A DNA stretch of 64,000 nt from Ruania zhangjianzhongii (GCF_008000995.1 NZ_CP042828.1:4578882-4642881), one strand, 5' to 3'. Positions 16,573 through 26,271 are shown, counted from the first letter of the stretch. Program-made: numbers and translations. The notes: a model not told the origin generated them from the sequence alone.

Positions 16573-17874
16573 CTAGCTGGACAGTGTCGCGGTCGCCTCT
16601 TCGGCAGCAGCGGTGAGAGCGTCGGCGGGGGCTTGCTGGCCCTGGATCACCGCGTCCCACATGCTCGCCATCACACCCCACTCGATGTCACCCCAGACGG
16701 GCAACGCCGGCCGGGCCCTGGCGACCTCCATCTGCTCGATGAACACCTGCCGGTTGGGGTCCTCGGTGGCCCAGTCCGAGTCGATCACGTCGGCGCGCCC
16801 GGGGATGTTGCCGGAGTCCTGGATGTAGGACATCTGGTCGGCGGCGGTGAGCCAGCTGATCAGCTCCCAGGCCAGGTCGGGGTTGGCCGAGTTGTAGCCG
16901 ATACCGATCCCAGTGCCGCCGAGGACCGAGGCCGCCTCCGTACCGGTGGGCAGTGCTGCCACGGCCCAGTCCAGGTCCGGGTTCCCGTCCACGATCGGGG
17001 CGGTGCCCCACGGACCGATCGCCATCATCGCGCAGCGGCCCTGGACGAACGGGGCGACGTACTCGTCCCAGCTCGCGTTGGAGGCGATGAACTCCGGCGG
17101 CATCACCTTGTCCTCGAGCACCAGGCCGGAGTAGAAGGCGAAGGCTTCCTGACCGATGTCGTCGGCGAAGGTGGCCGCGGTGAGGTCCTCGTTCATGATC
17201 GATCCACCGTTCTGCCACAGCCAGGGCCAGAACAGGAAGGCGCCCTGCCCTTGGGCTCCCATCATGTATCCGTACTGCTCGCCGCCGGTGAGCTCGATCG
17301 CGGCCTCGCGCAGCTCGTCCCAGGTGGTCGGCACCTCGATACCGGCATCGCCGAGCATCGTGTTGTTGTAGTACAACGCCACGTTGTTGGTGGTGTACGG
17401 CAGACCATAGAGCGTGCCGTCATAGCTCGATCCGGCGAGCAGCTCCTCGCCGAAGTCTCCGCTCACCGCGTCTGCTCTGCCACCGAGGTCCGCGAGCACC
17501 TGAGCGGCGGCGAGCTGGGGCACCGAGGAGACGTCGACGATGGCCACGTCCGGACCCTCACCGCCGGCGGACGTGGTGGTGAGCTTGGGCACCAGATCCT
17601 GGGTGGAGATGCCCTGCACGTTGACAGTGACGCCGTTCGCCTCACCCCAGGCCTGGGTGGCCTGCTGCAGCGGGGAGTCGGCGTCACCCGCGGTGGCGGT
17701 GTTCGCCCACAGCTCCAGGGTGCCTCCGCCTCCGGACTCGCCGCCGGAGCCGGTCGGGTCAGAACCACCCGCGGGCCCGGTACCGCAGGCACTGAGGGTA
17801 AAGCCGGCAGCAGCAGCGCCACCACCGAGGGTGAGCAGCTGACGGCGGGTCAGGCGAGAATCTCTCCGAGTCAT
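16573..17874 (-). CDS. extracellular solute-binding lipoprotein, family 1 (CUT1 sugar type)
   Basis: 433 residues. The N-terminus MTRRDSRLTRRQLLTLGG carries a twin-arginine motif, and the lipobox FTLSAC puts the lipidated Cys near residue 31: a Tat-exported lipoprotein. The mature part opens with a Gly/Ser-rich linker, then LELWANTATAGDADSPLQQA and GEGPDVAIVDVSSVPQLAA, typical of sugar-binding family 1. I use the ATG at 17874 (GAAGGAAC upstream) rather than the earlier in-frame ATG at 17895. It captures the array's substrate, whose sugar-like nature is suggested by the family. Confidence 0.92.
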   Translation of the reverse strand: MTRRDSRLTRRQLLTLGGGAAAAGFTLSACGTGPAGGSDPTGSGGESGGGGTLELWANTATAGDADSPLQQATQAWGEANGVTVNVQGISTQDLVPKLTTTSAGGEGPDVAIVDVSSVPQLAAAQVLADLGGRADAVSGDFGEELLAGSSYDGTLYGLPYTTNNVALYYNNTMLGDAGIEVPTTWDELREAAIELTGGEQYGYMMGAQGQGAFLFWPWLWQNGGSIMNEDLTAATFADDIGQEAFAFYSGLVLEDKVMPPEFIASNASWDEYVAPFVQGRCAMMAIGPWGTAPIVDGNPDLDWAVAALPTGTEAASVLGGTGIGIGYNSANPDLAWELISWLTAADQMSYIQDSGNIPGRADVIDSDWATEDPNRQVFIEQMEVARARPALPVWGDIEWGVMASMWDAVIQGQQAPADALTAAAEEATATLSS

Positions 17875-17891
17875 GACAGTTCCTTCTCTCT

Positions 17892-19217
17892 TCACTGAGG
17901 GGGAGTTGCAGGGGAGGGGATGTCCCAGACGTCCGGGACTGAAGATCCGGCGCGCTCAGCGAGTCGCCGGATGGTGGCAGCCGCCTTCTCGGCGAGTGCG
18001 AAACGGTCAGCGAGCACCAGCTCGCCGTCGCGAACGATCGAGCGCCCGCCGACGACCACGTCGGTCACGTCGCCGAGGCCAGCGCGGTGGACCACGGACC
18101 AGACCGGGTCCACCAGCGGCTGGAACTGGGGCGCGGTCAGGTCCAGCCGGACGAGATCGCCGCCGTCGAACCCGGTCGGGAGCCGCAGCGCCTGGGCACC
18201 GGCCGCGGTGGCCATCTCGAAGGCGGCCGCGGAGCCCAGAGCGCCCGGATCGCCGGCAGCCTGGCCCTGGGCATACGCCGCCTGGCGCATCTCGTGGAAC
18301 AGGCTCTCCATCCCGTCGATGCCGAGGGTGACGGTGGCTCCTGCGCTGAGCAGCTCCACCACCGGTGCCACCCCCTTGGCGAACCGGAGGTGGTTCGTCG
18401 GACAATAGGCCACGATCGTCCCGGTGGCGGCGACCAGCTCGATCTCGGTGTCGGTGAGCTGGACGCCGTGCACCACCACGGTGCCTGGCCGCAGGAACCC
18501 CGCCCGGTGCAACAGCTCCAGCGGGCGGAGTCCGTGCTGCGCGAGGCAGGCCTCGACCTCCGCGGGGGTCTCGGCGATGTGGGTGTAGAGCCGCAGGCCG
18601 AGCCGGTCCGCCGCGGCCGCGGCCTCGGCGTAGTCGCCCGGCTCGTTCTGCCGCAGCGAGACCGGGGCGAGGTAGAGCCGTTCCTTCGGCAGGAGCTGGT
18701 CCGCCGCGCGCTCGGCGAGGTTGGCGATCTCCGCCACCGACGTGCACAGGTCCGGCTGGCCGCGGGTCATGATGCCGAGCGCCACGTAGCCGCGAATACC
18801 GACCTCCCGGTGACCGGCCACCACGGCCTCCAGCAGGCCGGGCCGGTGCAACGGGTACACGTGGTCCACCACGCTGGTCACGCCGGCGAGCGCCTGCCGG
18901 GCGGCGGCGATCGCGGTGAGGGTGCGGTAGTCCTCCGGTTCGGCGACCGCCTGCGCCGCCGAGGAGGAGGTGATCGCCGTGGTCAGCGGCACTCCCTCGC
19001 TGGCTCGCCCGGTGGGCAGGAAGGCACGCAGGTGGTCGTGCATATTCACCAGGCCCGGCAACAGGGCGGCGCCGTGGGCCAGCGTCGCGGACGCACCGTC
19101 CGCCGCGCGGACGGACACCCCTGCACCCGACTGGACCTGCGCCGTCGCCGGAAACGGCTCGACGGAGGCCGAGGGCACGGCGAGGCCGTGCAGCACAGGG
19201 GCGCCGAGCGGACTCAT
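17892..19217 (-). CDS. amidohydrolase of the AtzA/SsnA/guanine-deaminase class
   Basis: 441 residues. Metal site NMHDHLR (His60/His62), HIAETPAEVEA, VVVHGVQLTD and GIDGMESLFHEMR (late Asp), the arrangement of the SsnA/TrzN branch that strips amino or chloro groups from N-heterocycles. The barrel is flanked by the usual beta-sandwich pieces at both ends. It begins one base after the opine-dehydrogenase-like stop and is 17 bases upstream of the solute-binding gene. Together with the molybdenum hydroxylase and the CodA-like gene it points to ring hydroxylation and deamination; the actual substrate is open. Confidence 0.85.
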   Translation of the reverse strand: MSPLGAPVLHGLAVPSASVEPFPATAQVQSGAGVSVRAADGASATLAHGAALLPGLVNMHDHLRAFLPTGRASEGVPLTTAITSSSAAQAVAEPEDYRTLTAIAAARQALAGVTSVVDHVYPLHRPGLLEAVVAGHREVGIRGYVALGIMTRGQPDLCTSVAEIANLAERAADQLLPKERLYLAPVSLRQNEPGDYAEAAAAADRLGLRLYTHIAETPAEVEACLAQHGLRPLELLHRAGFLRPGTVVVHGVQLTDTEIELVAATGTIVAYCPTNHLRFAKGVAPVVELLSAGATVTLGIDGMESLFHEMRQAAYAQGQAAGDPGALGSAAAFEMATAAGAQALRLPTGFDGGDLVRLDLTAPQFQPLVDPVWSVVHRAGLGDVTDVVVGGRSIVRDGELVLADRFALAEKAAATIRRLAERAGSSVPDVWDIPSPATPPQ

Positions 19218-19218
19218 C

Positions 19219-20331
19219 TCACCACCACCCGCTCGCCGTGGCGGCGAGCAGACCGTCCCGGCCCACGCCGTCGAGACCGAACGAGGCGAGCGTGCGACCC
19301 TCGCGGCGGTAGTCGGTGCCGGTGGCGACCCCGGCCAGGTGGATCATCGCGTCGATCGTGGGGGTGGGCACGTCCACCTCGCGCCCGATCGAGGCCATCA
19401 GGCAGAGCGCGTAGGGCACGTCCTCGGTGATGTAGCGGCTCTCCAGCGCGTGCGGCCCGGTGCCGAACGTGGAGTCCGCGAACGCGGAGGAGGCGAGGGT
19501 GGCGTGCAGATCGTGGTGGTTCTCCGGGGCGAAGCCCTGCTCCACCAGGTACTCCTCGTAACCTTTGAGGTTGGCGAAGCCGAGTGCCCGGCGGATGGCG
19601 ACCAGCTCGGCGTCGATCGCGGCGATGAACCGGGCAACCGCGGGGCTGGCACCCTCGCCCCAGAGCAGGAACTTGCCCGGCCGGCCCTCGATGGCGCCCA
19701 GGTTGCCCAGGATCGGTGGCACGTGGTCGATCGCGTTGAAGTTCAGCAGGACGGTCTCCAGCACGCTCTCGCCCGCCTGGACCGAGGCCCAGATGGCGCA
19801 GGCGGTCTGCACCGCACGGTTGCCGGCGGGCATCCCGGCCGCGATGGTGCCGCCGGCCTTCCGGGAGGCGGTGATCAGACCGGGAGCTCGCACCCGCGCC
19901 CCGTAGGGGAGACTGTTCAGCTCGGCGATGTCCACCTCGACGCGACGGCCGGCGCGGCGCATCGCGGCGACCAGCGCGAGGCTGCCACCGCCCTCACCGG
20001 CGAAGATCACCTGTTCGCCGCCGCTGAGGTGGGCGGCGAGCAGGTCGGCGAAGGTGTCGTGCCCGAACGCCGGCACGGAGACGACGATCACCTCGGCCTC
20101 GCGGACCGCGGCGGCTGGATCGAGACTGGCCCGGGCGGGGCTCTCGGTCACGCCGTGCCATGGCGAGCGCAGCCGGATCGCGCCGCGCTCGGTGATCGCA
20201 TCGACGTTACTCCGGAACTGTTCGAAGTCGGCGACGGTCACGGTGACGCCGGCCAGGGAGAGCTCCATCGCGGAGGCGAGGGCGCCGGCGCCGGAGCCGA
20301 GGACGGTGACTGCAGAGGGAAGAGTGGTCAT
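19219..20331 (-). CDS. NAD/NADP octopine/nopaline dehydrogenase-family protein
   Basis: 370 residues. Rossmann start VTVLGSGAGALASAMELSLAGV; VIVVSVPAFGHDTFADLL; then the helical C-terminal domain with NFNAIDHVPPILGNLGAIE, whose Asn-x-x-x-His pattern (N...DH.P) fits the substrate site of the opine dehydrogenase family. Members oxidise or form N-carboxyalkyl amino acids; many are only called ketopantoate-reductase-like. TGATG coupling with the preceding flavin oxidoreductase. An N-(carboxyalkyl) intermediate in this pathway is conceivable but unproven. Confidence 0.82.
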   Translation of the reverse strand: MTTLPSAVTVLGSGAGALASAMELSLAGVTVTVADFEQFRSNVDAITERGAIRLRSPWHGVTESPARASLDPAAAVREAEVIVVSVPAFGHDTFADLLAAHLSGGEQVIFAGEGGGSLALVAAMRRAGRRVEVDIAELNSLPYGARVRAPGLITASRKAGGTIAAGMPAGNRAVQTACAIWASVQAGESVLETVLLNFNAIDHVPPILGNLGAIEGRPGKFLLWGEGASPAVARFIAAIDAELVAIRRALGFANLKGYEEYLVEQGFAPENHHDLHATLASSAFADSTFGTGPHALESRYITEDVPYALCLMASIGREVDVPTPTIDAMIHLAGVATGTDYRREGRTLASFGLDGVGRDGLLAATASGWW

Positions 20332-21305
20332 CAGGCGAGTGCTTTCGAGAGTGCGGTCAGTTGCTGGTCGGTCTCGGCCGGGGAGGAGCCGCCGACGCTG
20401 ACGATCACCTCGTCCACGCCTTGCTCGAACAGCCCGTGCAGCCCGGCGGCGACGTGGTCCACCGGCCCGGCGAGCCCGAAGGCCTCGGCCATCGATCCGG
20501 TGACCTGTTGCGCGGCGGCGGCACGATCCCCGCTGCGCACGGTCGCCCGCAGCGCGCGGACCTCCTCGGGGTCGAGCCCGTACACCTCGATCAGCTCGTC
20601 GGCGTAGGCGCCGCCGGCCATCGTGACGCACCGGGGGGCCAGCTTCGCGAGTGCGGCGGAGCGGTCGTCGTCGATCTCCACATCGAGCATCAGGCAGGTG
20701 GCGGCCCGGCCCTCGGTGCGCTGGGCGGCTCCGGCGGCGACCTTGTCCCGAACGAAGTCGAGGTGGCTCGGGGCAATACCGTGGGTGATCACCCCGTCCG
20801 CGATCCGCCCCGAGAGCTCGAGCATCTTCGGGCCGCGGGCGGCCAGGTAGAGCGGGCCGTCGGCAGCCGGCCAGCGCAACGTGGAGCCCGCGGCGGTGAA
20901 GGTCTCGCCGGTGACGTCGGCACGGCCCTGGGTGAGCTCGCGCACGATCTGCACGGTCTCGCCGGTGATCCGCAGCGGCCGCCTCATCGAGATACCCATC
21001 TCGCCGGCGAACTCGTAGCCGCCGGTGCCCAGGCCGAGCACGAACCGGTCCGGGCCAATCTCGCGCAGCGTGGCGGCCATACTGGCGAGCAGGGTCGGGT
21101 GGCGCAGGAACGGGGACATCACCGCTGTGCCCAACCGCACCCGCTGCGTCGCAGCCATCATCAGCGCCAGGGCCGCGGACACGTCCCGGTGGAAGTAGTG
21201 GTCGGCGAGCCAGACGCTGCCGAAGCCGAGCTCCTCGGCGCGGCGCGCAGCGTCTGCGGCCGCGGTGATCGGCTGGTCCAGCCGAACAGTGACTCCGATG
21301 TTCAT
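20331..21305 (-). CDS. LLM-class flavin-dependent oxidoreductase (luciferase-like)
   Basis: 324 residues, TIM-barrel luciferase-like monooxygenase: MNIGVTVRLDQPITA, AARRAEELGFGSVWLADHYF, VRLGTAVMSPFLRHP and FVLGLGTGGYE are the standard strands. Members use FMNH2 or F420; F420-type reductases of this length and motif set (GTGGYE) are frequent in actinobacteria, so cofactor is uncertain. The start at 21305 overlaps the FAD-subunit stop by four bases, and the stop shares a base with the next ATG. It probably carries out an oxygenation or hydride-transfer step on the imported compound. Confidence 0.88.
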   Translation of the reverse strand: MNIGVTVRLDQPITAAADAARRAEELGFGSVWLADHYFHRDVSAALALMMAATQRVRLGTAVMSPFLRHPTLLASMAATLREIGPDRFVLGLGTGGYEFAGEMGISMRRPLRITGETVQIVRELTQGRADVTGETFTAAGSTLRWPAADGPLYLAARGPKMLELSGRIADGVITHGIAPSHLDFVRDKVAAGAAQRTEGRAATCLMLDVEIDDDRSAALAKLAPRCVTMAGGAYADELIEVYGLDPEEVRALRATVRSGDRAAAAQQVTGSMAEAFGLAGPVDHVAAGLHGLFEQGVDEVIVSVGGSSPAETDQQLTALSKALA

Positions 21306-22162
21306 TGATCCTTCTCTCTGCTGTCGGGCTCTCGGGCGAGTTCGAGGACCTCCCGGAGGAGTCCGCGGGCGCATCGGTAGCGATAGCGAGCACTCGCGCG
21401 CAGGTCGTCGATCGGGCTGATGTCGCCGGCCACCGCGTCCAGGGCGTCAGCGATCCGGTGCTCGTCCGGGATGCGTCCCTCGAGCACAGCCTCGGCAGCA
21501 GTCAGCCGCACCACAGTGGGCGCCACGGCACCCATCGCGAGCCGGACCTGGTGCAGCCGGCCGTCAGCGCCGCTCTGCCACTGCCAGGCGAGGCTGAGCA
21601 TCGCGATGCTCTGCGCGCGCCGGCCGCCGATCTTCCGGAAACCGCCGGTGACGGCGTTCCTCGCCATGGTCAGGTCCAGCAGCCACTCGCCGGGGTCCAG
21701 GGCGACCTTCCGCGGCCCGAGGAGGAAGTCCGCCAGGTCCATCGTCCGGGGGCCGTTCGGGCCTTCGATCGCCAGCGTGGCGTCGGCGGCCAGCAGTGCG
21801 GGCACGGTGTCTGCGGCCGGGGAGCCGGTAGCCAGGTTGCCGCCGAGGGTAGCGCGGTTGCGGATCGTGGTGGAGGCGAACTCGACGATCGCCGCGGACA
21901 GTGCCGGCAGCTCGCCGGTGAGACCTTCGGCGATGGCGGAGAGCGGGTGCAGGGCGGAGACGGTGACCGTGGTGGCGGTGCTGGCCACCGCCGGCAGCGC
22001 ATCGACGAGACCGGTCAGATCCACCAGGACCGGATCAGTGCGGCCGGCGCGGCGTTCGACGAGCAGGTCGGTGCCCCCGTTGATCGCGCGCCCGGTGCGC
22101 AGCAGAGCGGCGACGTCAGCCACCTGCCCGGGCCGGTGCAGCCGCGGCGGGCCGGCGGTCAC
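21302..22162 (-). CDS. xanthine dehydrogenase family FAD-binding subunit (CoxM type)
   Basis: 286 residues, GTG start overlapping the 2Fe-2S subunit stop (GTGA). FAD site: INGGTDLLVERRAG near the N-terminus and TTIRNRATLGGNLATGSPAADTVPALLA in the centre, both hallmarks of the medium subunit of molybdenum hydroxylases. It passes electrons from the iron-sulfur subunit to NAD+ or another acceptor. Part of the contiguous L-S-M set here (order from promoter: large, small, medium). Confidence 0.93.
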   Translation of the reverse strand: MTAGPPRLHRPGQVADVAALLRTGRAINGGTDLLVERRAGRTDPVLVDLTGLVDALPAVASTATTVTVSALHPLSAIAEGLTGELPALSAAIVEFASTTIRNRATLGGNLATGSPAADTVPALLAADATLAIEGPNGPRTMDLADFLLGPRKVALDPGEWLLDLTMARNAVTGGFRKIGGRRAQSIAMLSLAWQWQSGADGRLHQVRLAMGAVAPTVVRLTAAEAVLEGRIPDEHRIADALDAVAGDISPIDDLRASARYRYRCARGLLREVLELAREPDSREKDQ

Positions 22163-22692
22163 GACTCACCCTCGGCCGCGGCGTTGTCCGCCGCCTTGTG
22201 GTGCGCCGCGGTGTTGCGCTCGGCAGCGCGGCCGCCGCGCTCAGTAGCACGAGCGGCGGCCGCATCGTGGGTGGCATCGTAGAACCGGTTGTACCCGGTG
22301 CACCGGCACAGGTTGCCGTCGAGTGCGCGGCAGATCTGTTCGTCATCGGGCTCGGCCACCCGGTCCAGCAGTGCGGCGCAGGAGTTCAGCACGCCCGGGA
22401 TGCAGTAGCCGCACTGCACCGCCTGCCGGGCGACGAACGCGTCCTGCAGTGCGGTGTGGCCGGCCGCCGCCAGACCCTCCACCGTCCGGACCTCGGCATC
22501 GGCGACCTGGCCGACGAGCACCAGGCAGGAAGTCATCGCGCGGCCGTCGATCACCACGGTGCAGCTGCCGCACTCCCCCATCCCGCAGCCCTCTTTGGCC
22601 CCGATCAGGCCGAGAGTGTCCCGGAGGAAGTCCAGCAACCGTTGGCCGTGGGCCTGCTCCGGGATCTGCACCTGCTGGCCGTTCACTCGCAC
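22159..22692 (-). CDS. xanthine dehydrogenase family 2Fe-2S subunit (CoxS type)
   Basis: 177 residues. Plant-type 2Fe-2S cluster: KEGCGMGECGSCTVVIDG then MTSC; second cluster: QCGYCIPGVLNSC and GNLCRCTGYN. All eight cluster cysteines are present. The last ~35 residues form an Ala/His/Glu/Arg-rich tail (AARATERGGRAAERNTAA) absent from most homologues. It overlaps the large-subunit gene by ten bases and the FAD-subunit gene by four. Confidence 0.95.
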   Translation of the reverse strand: MRVNGQQVQIPEQAHGQRLLDFLRDTLGLIGAKEGCGMGECGSCTVVIDGRAMTSCLVLVGQVADAEVRTVEGLAAAGHTALQDAFVARQAVQCGYCIPGVLNSCAALLDRVAEPDDEQICRALDGNLCRCTGYNRFYDATHDAAAARATERGGRAAERNTAAHHKAADNAAAEGES

Positions 22693-24899
22693 GACGCCTC
22701 CTCGAGCAGGTCGAGCAACCGTTCACCGGTGACGGGAAGCTGCTGCGGGAGCACACCGACGGCGTCGAGCACAGCGGCGCAGACAGCGGGAGGTGTCGGC
22801 ACCACGACGACTTCGGACATGCCCTTGGCGCCGAACGGACCGGACTCTTCCTGACCGGTGATGAACATGGTGTGCATCCGCGGGGTGTCCGCGATCGTCG
22901 GCGCGAGGTAGTTCTCCAGGCTGCTGGTGACCGGCACCCCGGCCGCCAACCGGTGCTCTTCCATCACTGCCAGGCCGAGCCCTTGCAGGATGCCGCCCTC
23001 GGCCTGCCCGATGGTCGCGGCCGGGTTGATCGGGGTGCCGCAGTCGAGCACGCAGAGCAGCTCGGGCACCCGCAGCTCTCCGGTCAGAGTGTTCACCTCG
23101 ACCCGGACCACCTGGGTGCAGCTGCCATACACCCGGTGGGGTGCATACACGGCGAGCTTCTCGGCCGGGACGAGCCCGATGTCCTCGGTGTCCGGCAGGC
23201 GGAACTCGACCTCGACCTCGTTCTCCGCGAGCTCGATGAGCTTGGTGCCCACACTGGCGGCGTCGGTGGACAGCGGGAGCCCCAGCCGGTCGCACCGGGC
23301 GAGCAGCTCCTCACAGGCGCGCTTGACGGCGTTCCCGCCGGCGTAGGTCGACCGTGAGGCTGCCGTGGGCCCGGACTCCGGGACCACGCCGGTGTCCCCG
23401 ACGTGTACGTCGATCTGCTCGATCGGCAGGTCGAGAGTGTCGGCGGCGACCTGCCCATAGGTGGTCTGGATCGACTGCCCCGTGTGGTTCGGTCCGGCCC
23501 AGATGGTGATGATTCCGGCATCATCGATCCGCAGCCGAGCCCGTGCGGTATCACCGGTTCCGCTGCCCATGCCGACCCCCTTCATCGCCACAGCGATCCC
23601 GGTACCGCGGCGCCACGGCCCGCGCGCCCCAGCCGCCCAGGTCGCGCGTTCGGTCCAGAGCCGGTGTCCGGCGGCGGTCTCGAGTGTGCCGCGCACGTTC
23701 AGGCTGCTGGTGGTGCGGTGCCGATACAGGCTGTGCGGCTCCCCTCCGTCGAGCACGTTCCGCAGGCGGATCTCGGCCGGATCGATACCGAGCCGGTCGG
23801 CGGCCTCGGTCATCGCGTTCTCGATCGCGAGCGCCACCTGCGGTACCCCGTAGCCGCGGAACGCCCCCGCGTTCGCGTTGTTGGTGTAGTAGACGGTTCC
23901 GTCGAAGTCCGCCACCGGGAACCGGTAGGGCCCGGTGGACATCTCTGCGGAGGTCTTCATCACGTTCGGCCCGGAGGTGATCACCGGTCCGGTGTCCGCC
24001 TTCGCGCGTACCGCCGAACCGAGGATGCGTCCGGCGGCGTCGAAGCCGATGTCGATGTCGGTCCAGAACGGGTGCCGTTTGGCACCGGCGGCCATCACGT
24101 CCTCCCGCGTCATCTGCAGGTGCACCGGGGCGCCGGTGACCCTCGCGAGCAGGGCGAGGTAGACCGGCATCGGGTCGTCGTTGCGGGATCCGAACGCTCC
24201 GCCCACCGGGTTCGCGACCATCCGGACGTCCTCCAGGGCCAGGTCCAGAGCCCGGGCGATCTTGCGCTGGTGCAGTCCGGGGTTCTGCGAACCGCACCAG
24301 ACGGTGACGCTCTGGTCGGTGCCGGTAGCCAGCCCGCCGGGCGTGTCGATGGCGACGTGTTCCTGGGCCGGGGTATGCACCGAGCGTTGCAGTCGCAGGT
24401 GGGCGTCGGCGACGGCCTGGGCCACGTCCCCAGAGCGGAAGGCGATGGCCCCGGAGACGTTCCCGCCGGCGTACAGCTGGGGGGCATCGGGCGCGACGGC
24501 CGCGTCCGGACCGTCCACGACCGGCAGCGGTGTGGTCACCAGCTGGATCAGCTCCGCCGCTTCTCGCGCGGTCGCGGCGTCGACCGCGGCCACCAATGCC
24601 ACCGCCTCACCCACCTGGCGGACCCGGTCCGCGGCGAGCACCGGACCGTCCACCTCCCTCGGCCCGAGCGCGTTCACCGGGACGTCCGCAGCGGTGAGTA
24701 CCGCCACCACGCCCGGCAAGGCGCGTGCGGCGCTGACATCAACGCCGTCGATCCGGGCGTGCGGCTCTGCCGAACGGAGGACATGGGCGTGCAGCATCCC
24801 CGGGGTGCGGAGATCGGTGACGTAGGTGAGCGCGCCGGTGACGATCTCGCCACCGTCCACGGCCGGCCGGGACCGTCCCACCCATGGCGCGCGCATCAT
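22683..24899 (-). CDS. xanthine dehydrogenase family molybdopterin-binding (large) subunit
   Basis: 738 residues. Features of the CoxL/XdhA family: GGAFGSRNDDPM (MoCo contact), NNANAGAFRGYGVPQ, GPNHTGQSIQTTYGQVAADTL and the active-site region SGPFGAKGMSEV with the essential Glu. Residues after the GAFRGYG motif support a xanthine-dehydrogenase-like rather than CO-dehydrogenase-like enzyme because the CO-type Cys loop is absent. Such enzymes hydroxylate N-heterocyclic rings or aldehydes. It starts with ATGATG at 24899, overlapping the glycosidase stop by four bases. Confidence 0.93.
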   Translation of the reverse strand: MMRAPWVGRSRPAVDGGEIVTGALTYVTDLRTPGMLHAHVLRSAEPHARIDGVDVSAARALPGVVAVLTAADVPVNALGPREVDGPVLAADRVRQVGEAVALVAAVDAATAREAAELIQLVTTPLPVVDGPDAAVAPDAPQLYAGGNVSGAIAFRSGDVAQAVADAHLRLQRSVHTPAQEHVAIDTPGGLATGTDQSVTVWCGSQNPGLHQRKIARALDLALEDVRMVANPVGGAFGSRNDDPMPVYLALLARVTGAPVHLQMTREDVMAAGAKRHPFWTDIDIGFDAAGRILGSAVRAKADTGPVITSGPNVMKTSAEMSTGPYRFPVADFDGTVYYTNNANAGAFRGYGVPQVALAIENAMTEAADRLGIDPAEIRLRNVLDGGEPHSLYRHRTTSSLNVRGTLETAAGHRLWTERATWAAGARGPWRRGTGIAVAMKGVGMGSGTGDTARARLRIDDAGIITIWAGPNHTGQSIQTTYGQVAADTLDLPIEQIDVHVGDTGVVPESGPTAASRSTYAGGNAVKRACEELLARCDRLGLPLSTDAASVGTKLIELAENEVEVEFRLPDTEDIGLVPAEKLAVYAPHRVYGSCTQVVRVEVNTLTGELRVPELLCVLDCGTPINPAATIGQAEGGILQGLGLAVMEEHRLAAGVPVTSSLENYLAPTIADTPRMHTMFITGQEESGPFGAKGMSEVVVVPTPPAVCAAVLDAVGVLPQQLPVTGERLLDLLEEASCE

Positions 24900-26218
24900 C
24901 GGCCCCGTTCCCAGGCGAGAGCGACCGCAGCGGTCCAGGACTGCCGCATGCTGCCGAGCGGTGCACCGGTGACGCTGTCGTAGTACTCCGCGAAGGTGGC
25001 GTCCCCGAGCTGCACCGAGCAGGCAGTGGACAGTCGTTGTGCCGCACGGTCATACCCGTAGTGCTGCAGCGACCAGGTGAGCAACCAGTTCAGGACCGGC
25101 CAGGAGGGTCCGCGCCAGTAGTTCTGGCTGACGAACGCGGGGCTGTCCGGGGCCGTGGTCGGCGGTGTCGGCATGGCCAACGCGGGATGCTCGCACCACT
25201 GGGCGCCGAGCAGGCGGTCGACCTGTGCGGTGTGGGTGGCGGGGTCGGTGCCGCAGAGCAACGGCGCGAAGCCGCCGATGGTGGCCGCGTCCAGCCAGGT
25301 CTCGGCCCGCATGTCGTAGTCGCGGGCCAACCCGGTCCCCGGGTCGATCGCTGCGGTCACCGCCCGACGGCGATGCTCGGCCATCCGGGTCAGCTCACCT
25401 GCGGCGTCAGGTCGGTGGAGGCTCTCGGCGAACCTGGCCAGCAGCCCGGCGCTGAGTGCGTGCGCAGCGGTGAAGAACACGTCGCCGACCCGGAAGTCGA
25501 CCCGGTTCCGAGCGGCGCGATCGTCGTAACCCACGGCGACCAGCTGTTCCACCAGCCACAGGTACCGGTCGTAGTCCTCATCGGCCGGGCGCTGGTCAGA
25601 ATGGGCGACGTACCGGGTGTCCTCGCGCTGGTAGGCGGCCATCGGTCCGATCTGGATCCGTGCGCACGGCGCGTCCCACCGGGGGGAGTTGTCCATCCCG
25701 GACTCCCACGGGTGGTGGATCTCGATCAGCCCGCACGGGTGAACGCCTCGCTGCTGGTCCAGCCAGCGGTGCCAGTCCAGCCACTGGTCGAAAGTCTCGG
25801 CGAGGAACTCTTCGAACGCGACCGTATCCTCGGGGCCGCTGCGGCGCGCCTGTTCACCGATGATGTGCAGCGCCAATCCGTGCACGGCCGGTTGACAGAT
25901 TCCCGAGGTAGCCACCTCGGTGGGGCTCTGCGGCAGATCGGCGGTCCGCCAGCGGTCCGGGCCGGGAAAGTAGCCGGGTTCCGGGGAGAAGACGATCTGC
26001 GGGATCATCCCGGTCGACCACTGGCCACGGAGCAGGTGCCGCAGCTCAGCAATCGCCCGGGGAACGTCGATGAAGCTCCATCCGATGGCCACGAAGGCCG
26101 CGTCCCAGGACCACTGGTGCGGGTAGAGCGCCGGTGCCGCGACGGTGTGCCCGCCCCGGTCGTTCGCCCGAAGGACGGCAGCGGCTCCCTGCGCCAGTGA
26201 GGTCGCTACATCGGTCAT
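24896..26218 (-). CDS. glycoside hydrolase, MGH1/GH63-like
   Basis: 440 residues. The (alpha/alpha)6 toroid motifs of mannosylglycerate hydrolase/GH63 relatives are present: HQWSWDAAFVAIGW, LLRGQWSTGMIPQIVF, IHHPWESGMDNSPRWD (catalytic Asp region), NYWRGPSWPVLNWLL and FAEYYDSVTGAPLGSMRQSW (late Glu region). There is no signal peptide, so it acts in the cytosol on an imported glycoside. I start at ATG 26218 (GAAGGACGAAG before it), not the GTG 18 bases upstream. As first gene after the promoter it probably splits off the sugar part. Confidence 0.85.
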   Translation of the reverse strand: MTDVATSLAQGAAAVLRANDRGGHTVAAPALYPHQWSWDAAFVAIGWSFIDVPRAIAELRHLLRGQWSTGMIPQIVFSPEPGYFPGPDRWRTADLPQSPTEVATSGICQPAVHGLALHIIGEQARRSGPEDTVAFEEFLAETFDQWLDWHRWLDQQRGVHPCGLIEIHHPWESGMDNSPRWDAPCARIQIGPMAAYQREDTRYVAHSDQRPADEDYDRYLWLVEQLVAVGYDDRAARNRVDFRVGDVFFTAAHALSAGLLARFAESLHRPDAAGELTRMAEHRRRAVTAAIDPGTGLARDYDMRAETWLDAATIGGFAPLLCGTDPATHTAQVDRLLGAQWCEHPALAMPTPPTTAPDSPAFVSQNYWRGPSWPVLNWLLTWSLQHYGYDRAAQRLSTACSVQLGDATFAEYYDSVTGAPLGSMRQSWTAAVALAWERGR

Positions 26219-26256
26219 CTTCGTCCTTCGGCTCACAGCATCGACACAGCCATAAC

Positions 26257-26271
26257 GTTCAATTGCTGAAC
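26257..26271. promoter_or_regulatory. inverted-repeat operator in the divergent control region (probable ROK site)
   Basis: GTTCA-ATTGC-TGAAC, a perfect 5-bp inverted repeat with a 5-base spacer. It overlaps the -10 box of the minus-strand promoter and lies just before the glycosidase leader. It is the only such element between the array and the ROK gene, so it is the likely repressor site; binding is inferred. Confidence 0.7.

Noticed and set aside
10164..26218. Two independent operons split at the 16535 hairpin
   Set aside because: No promoter-like sequence was seen in the 59-base gap, and gene content is continuous; the hairpin more likely tunes expression.
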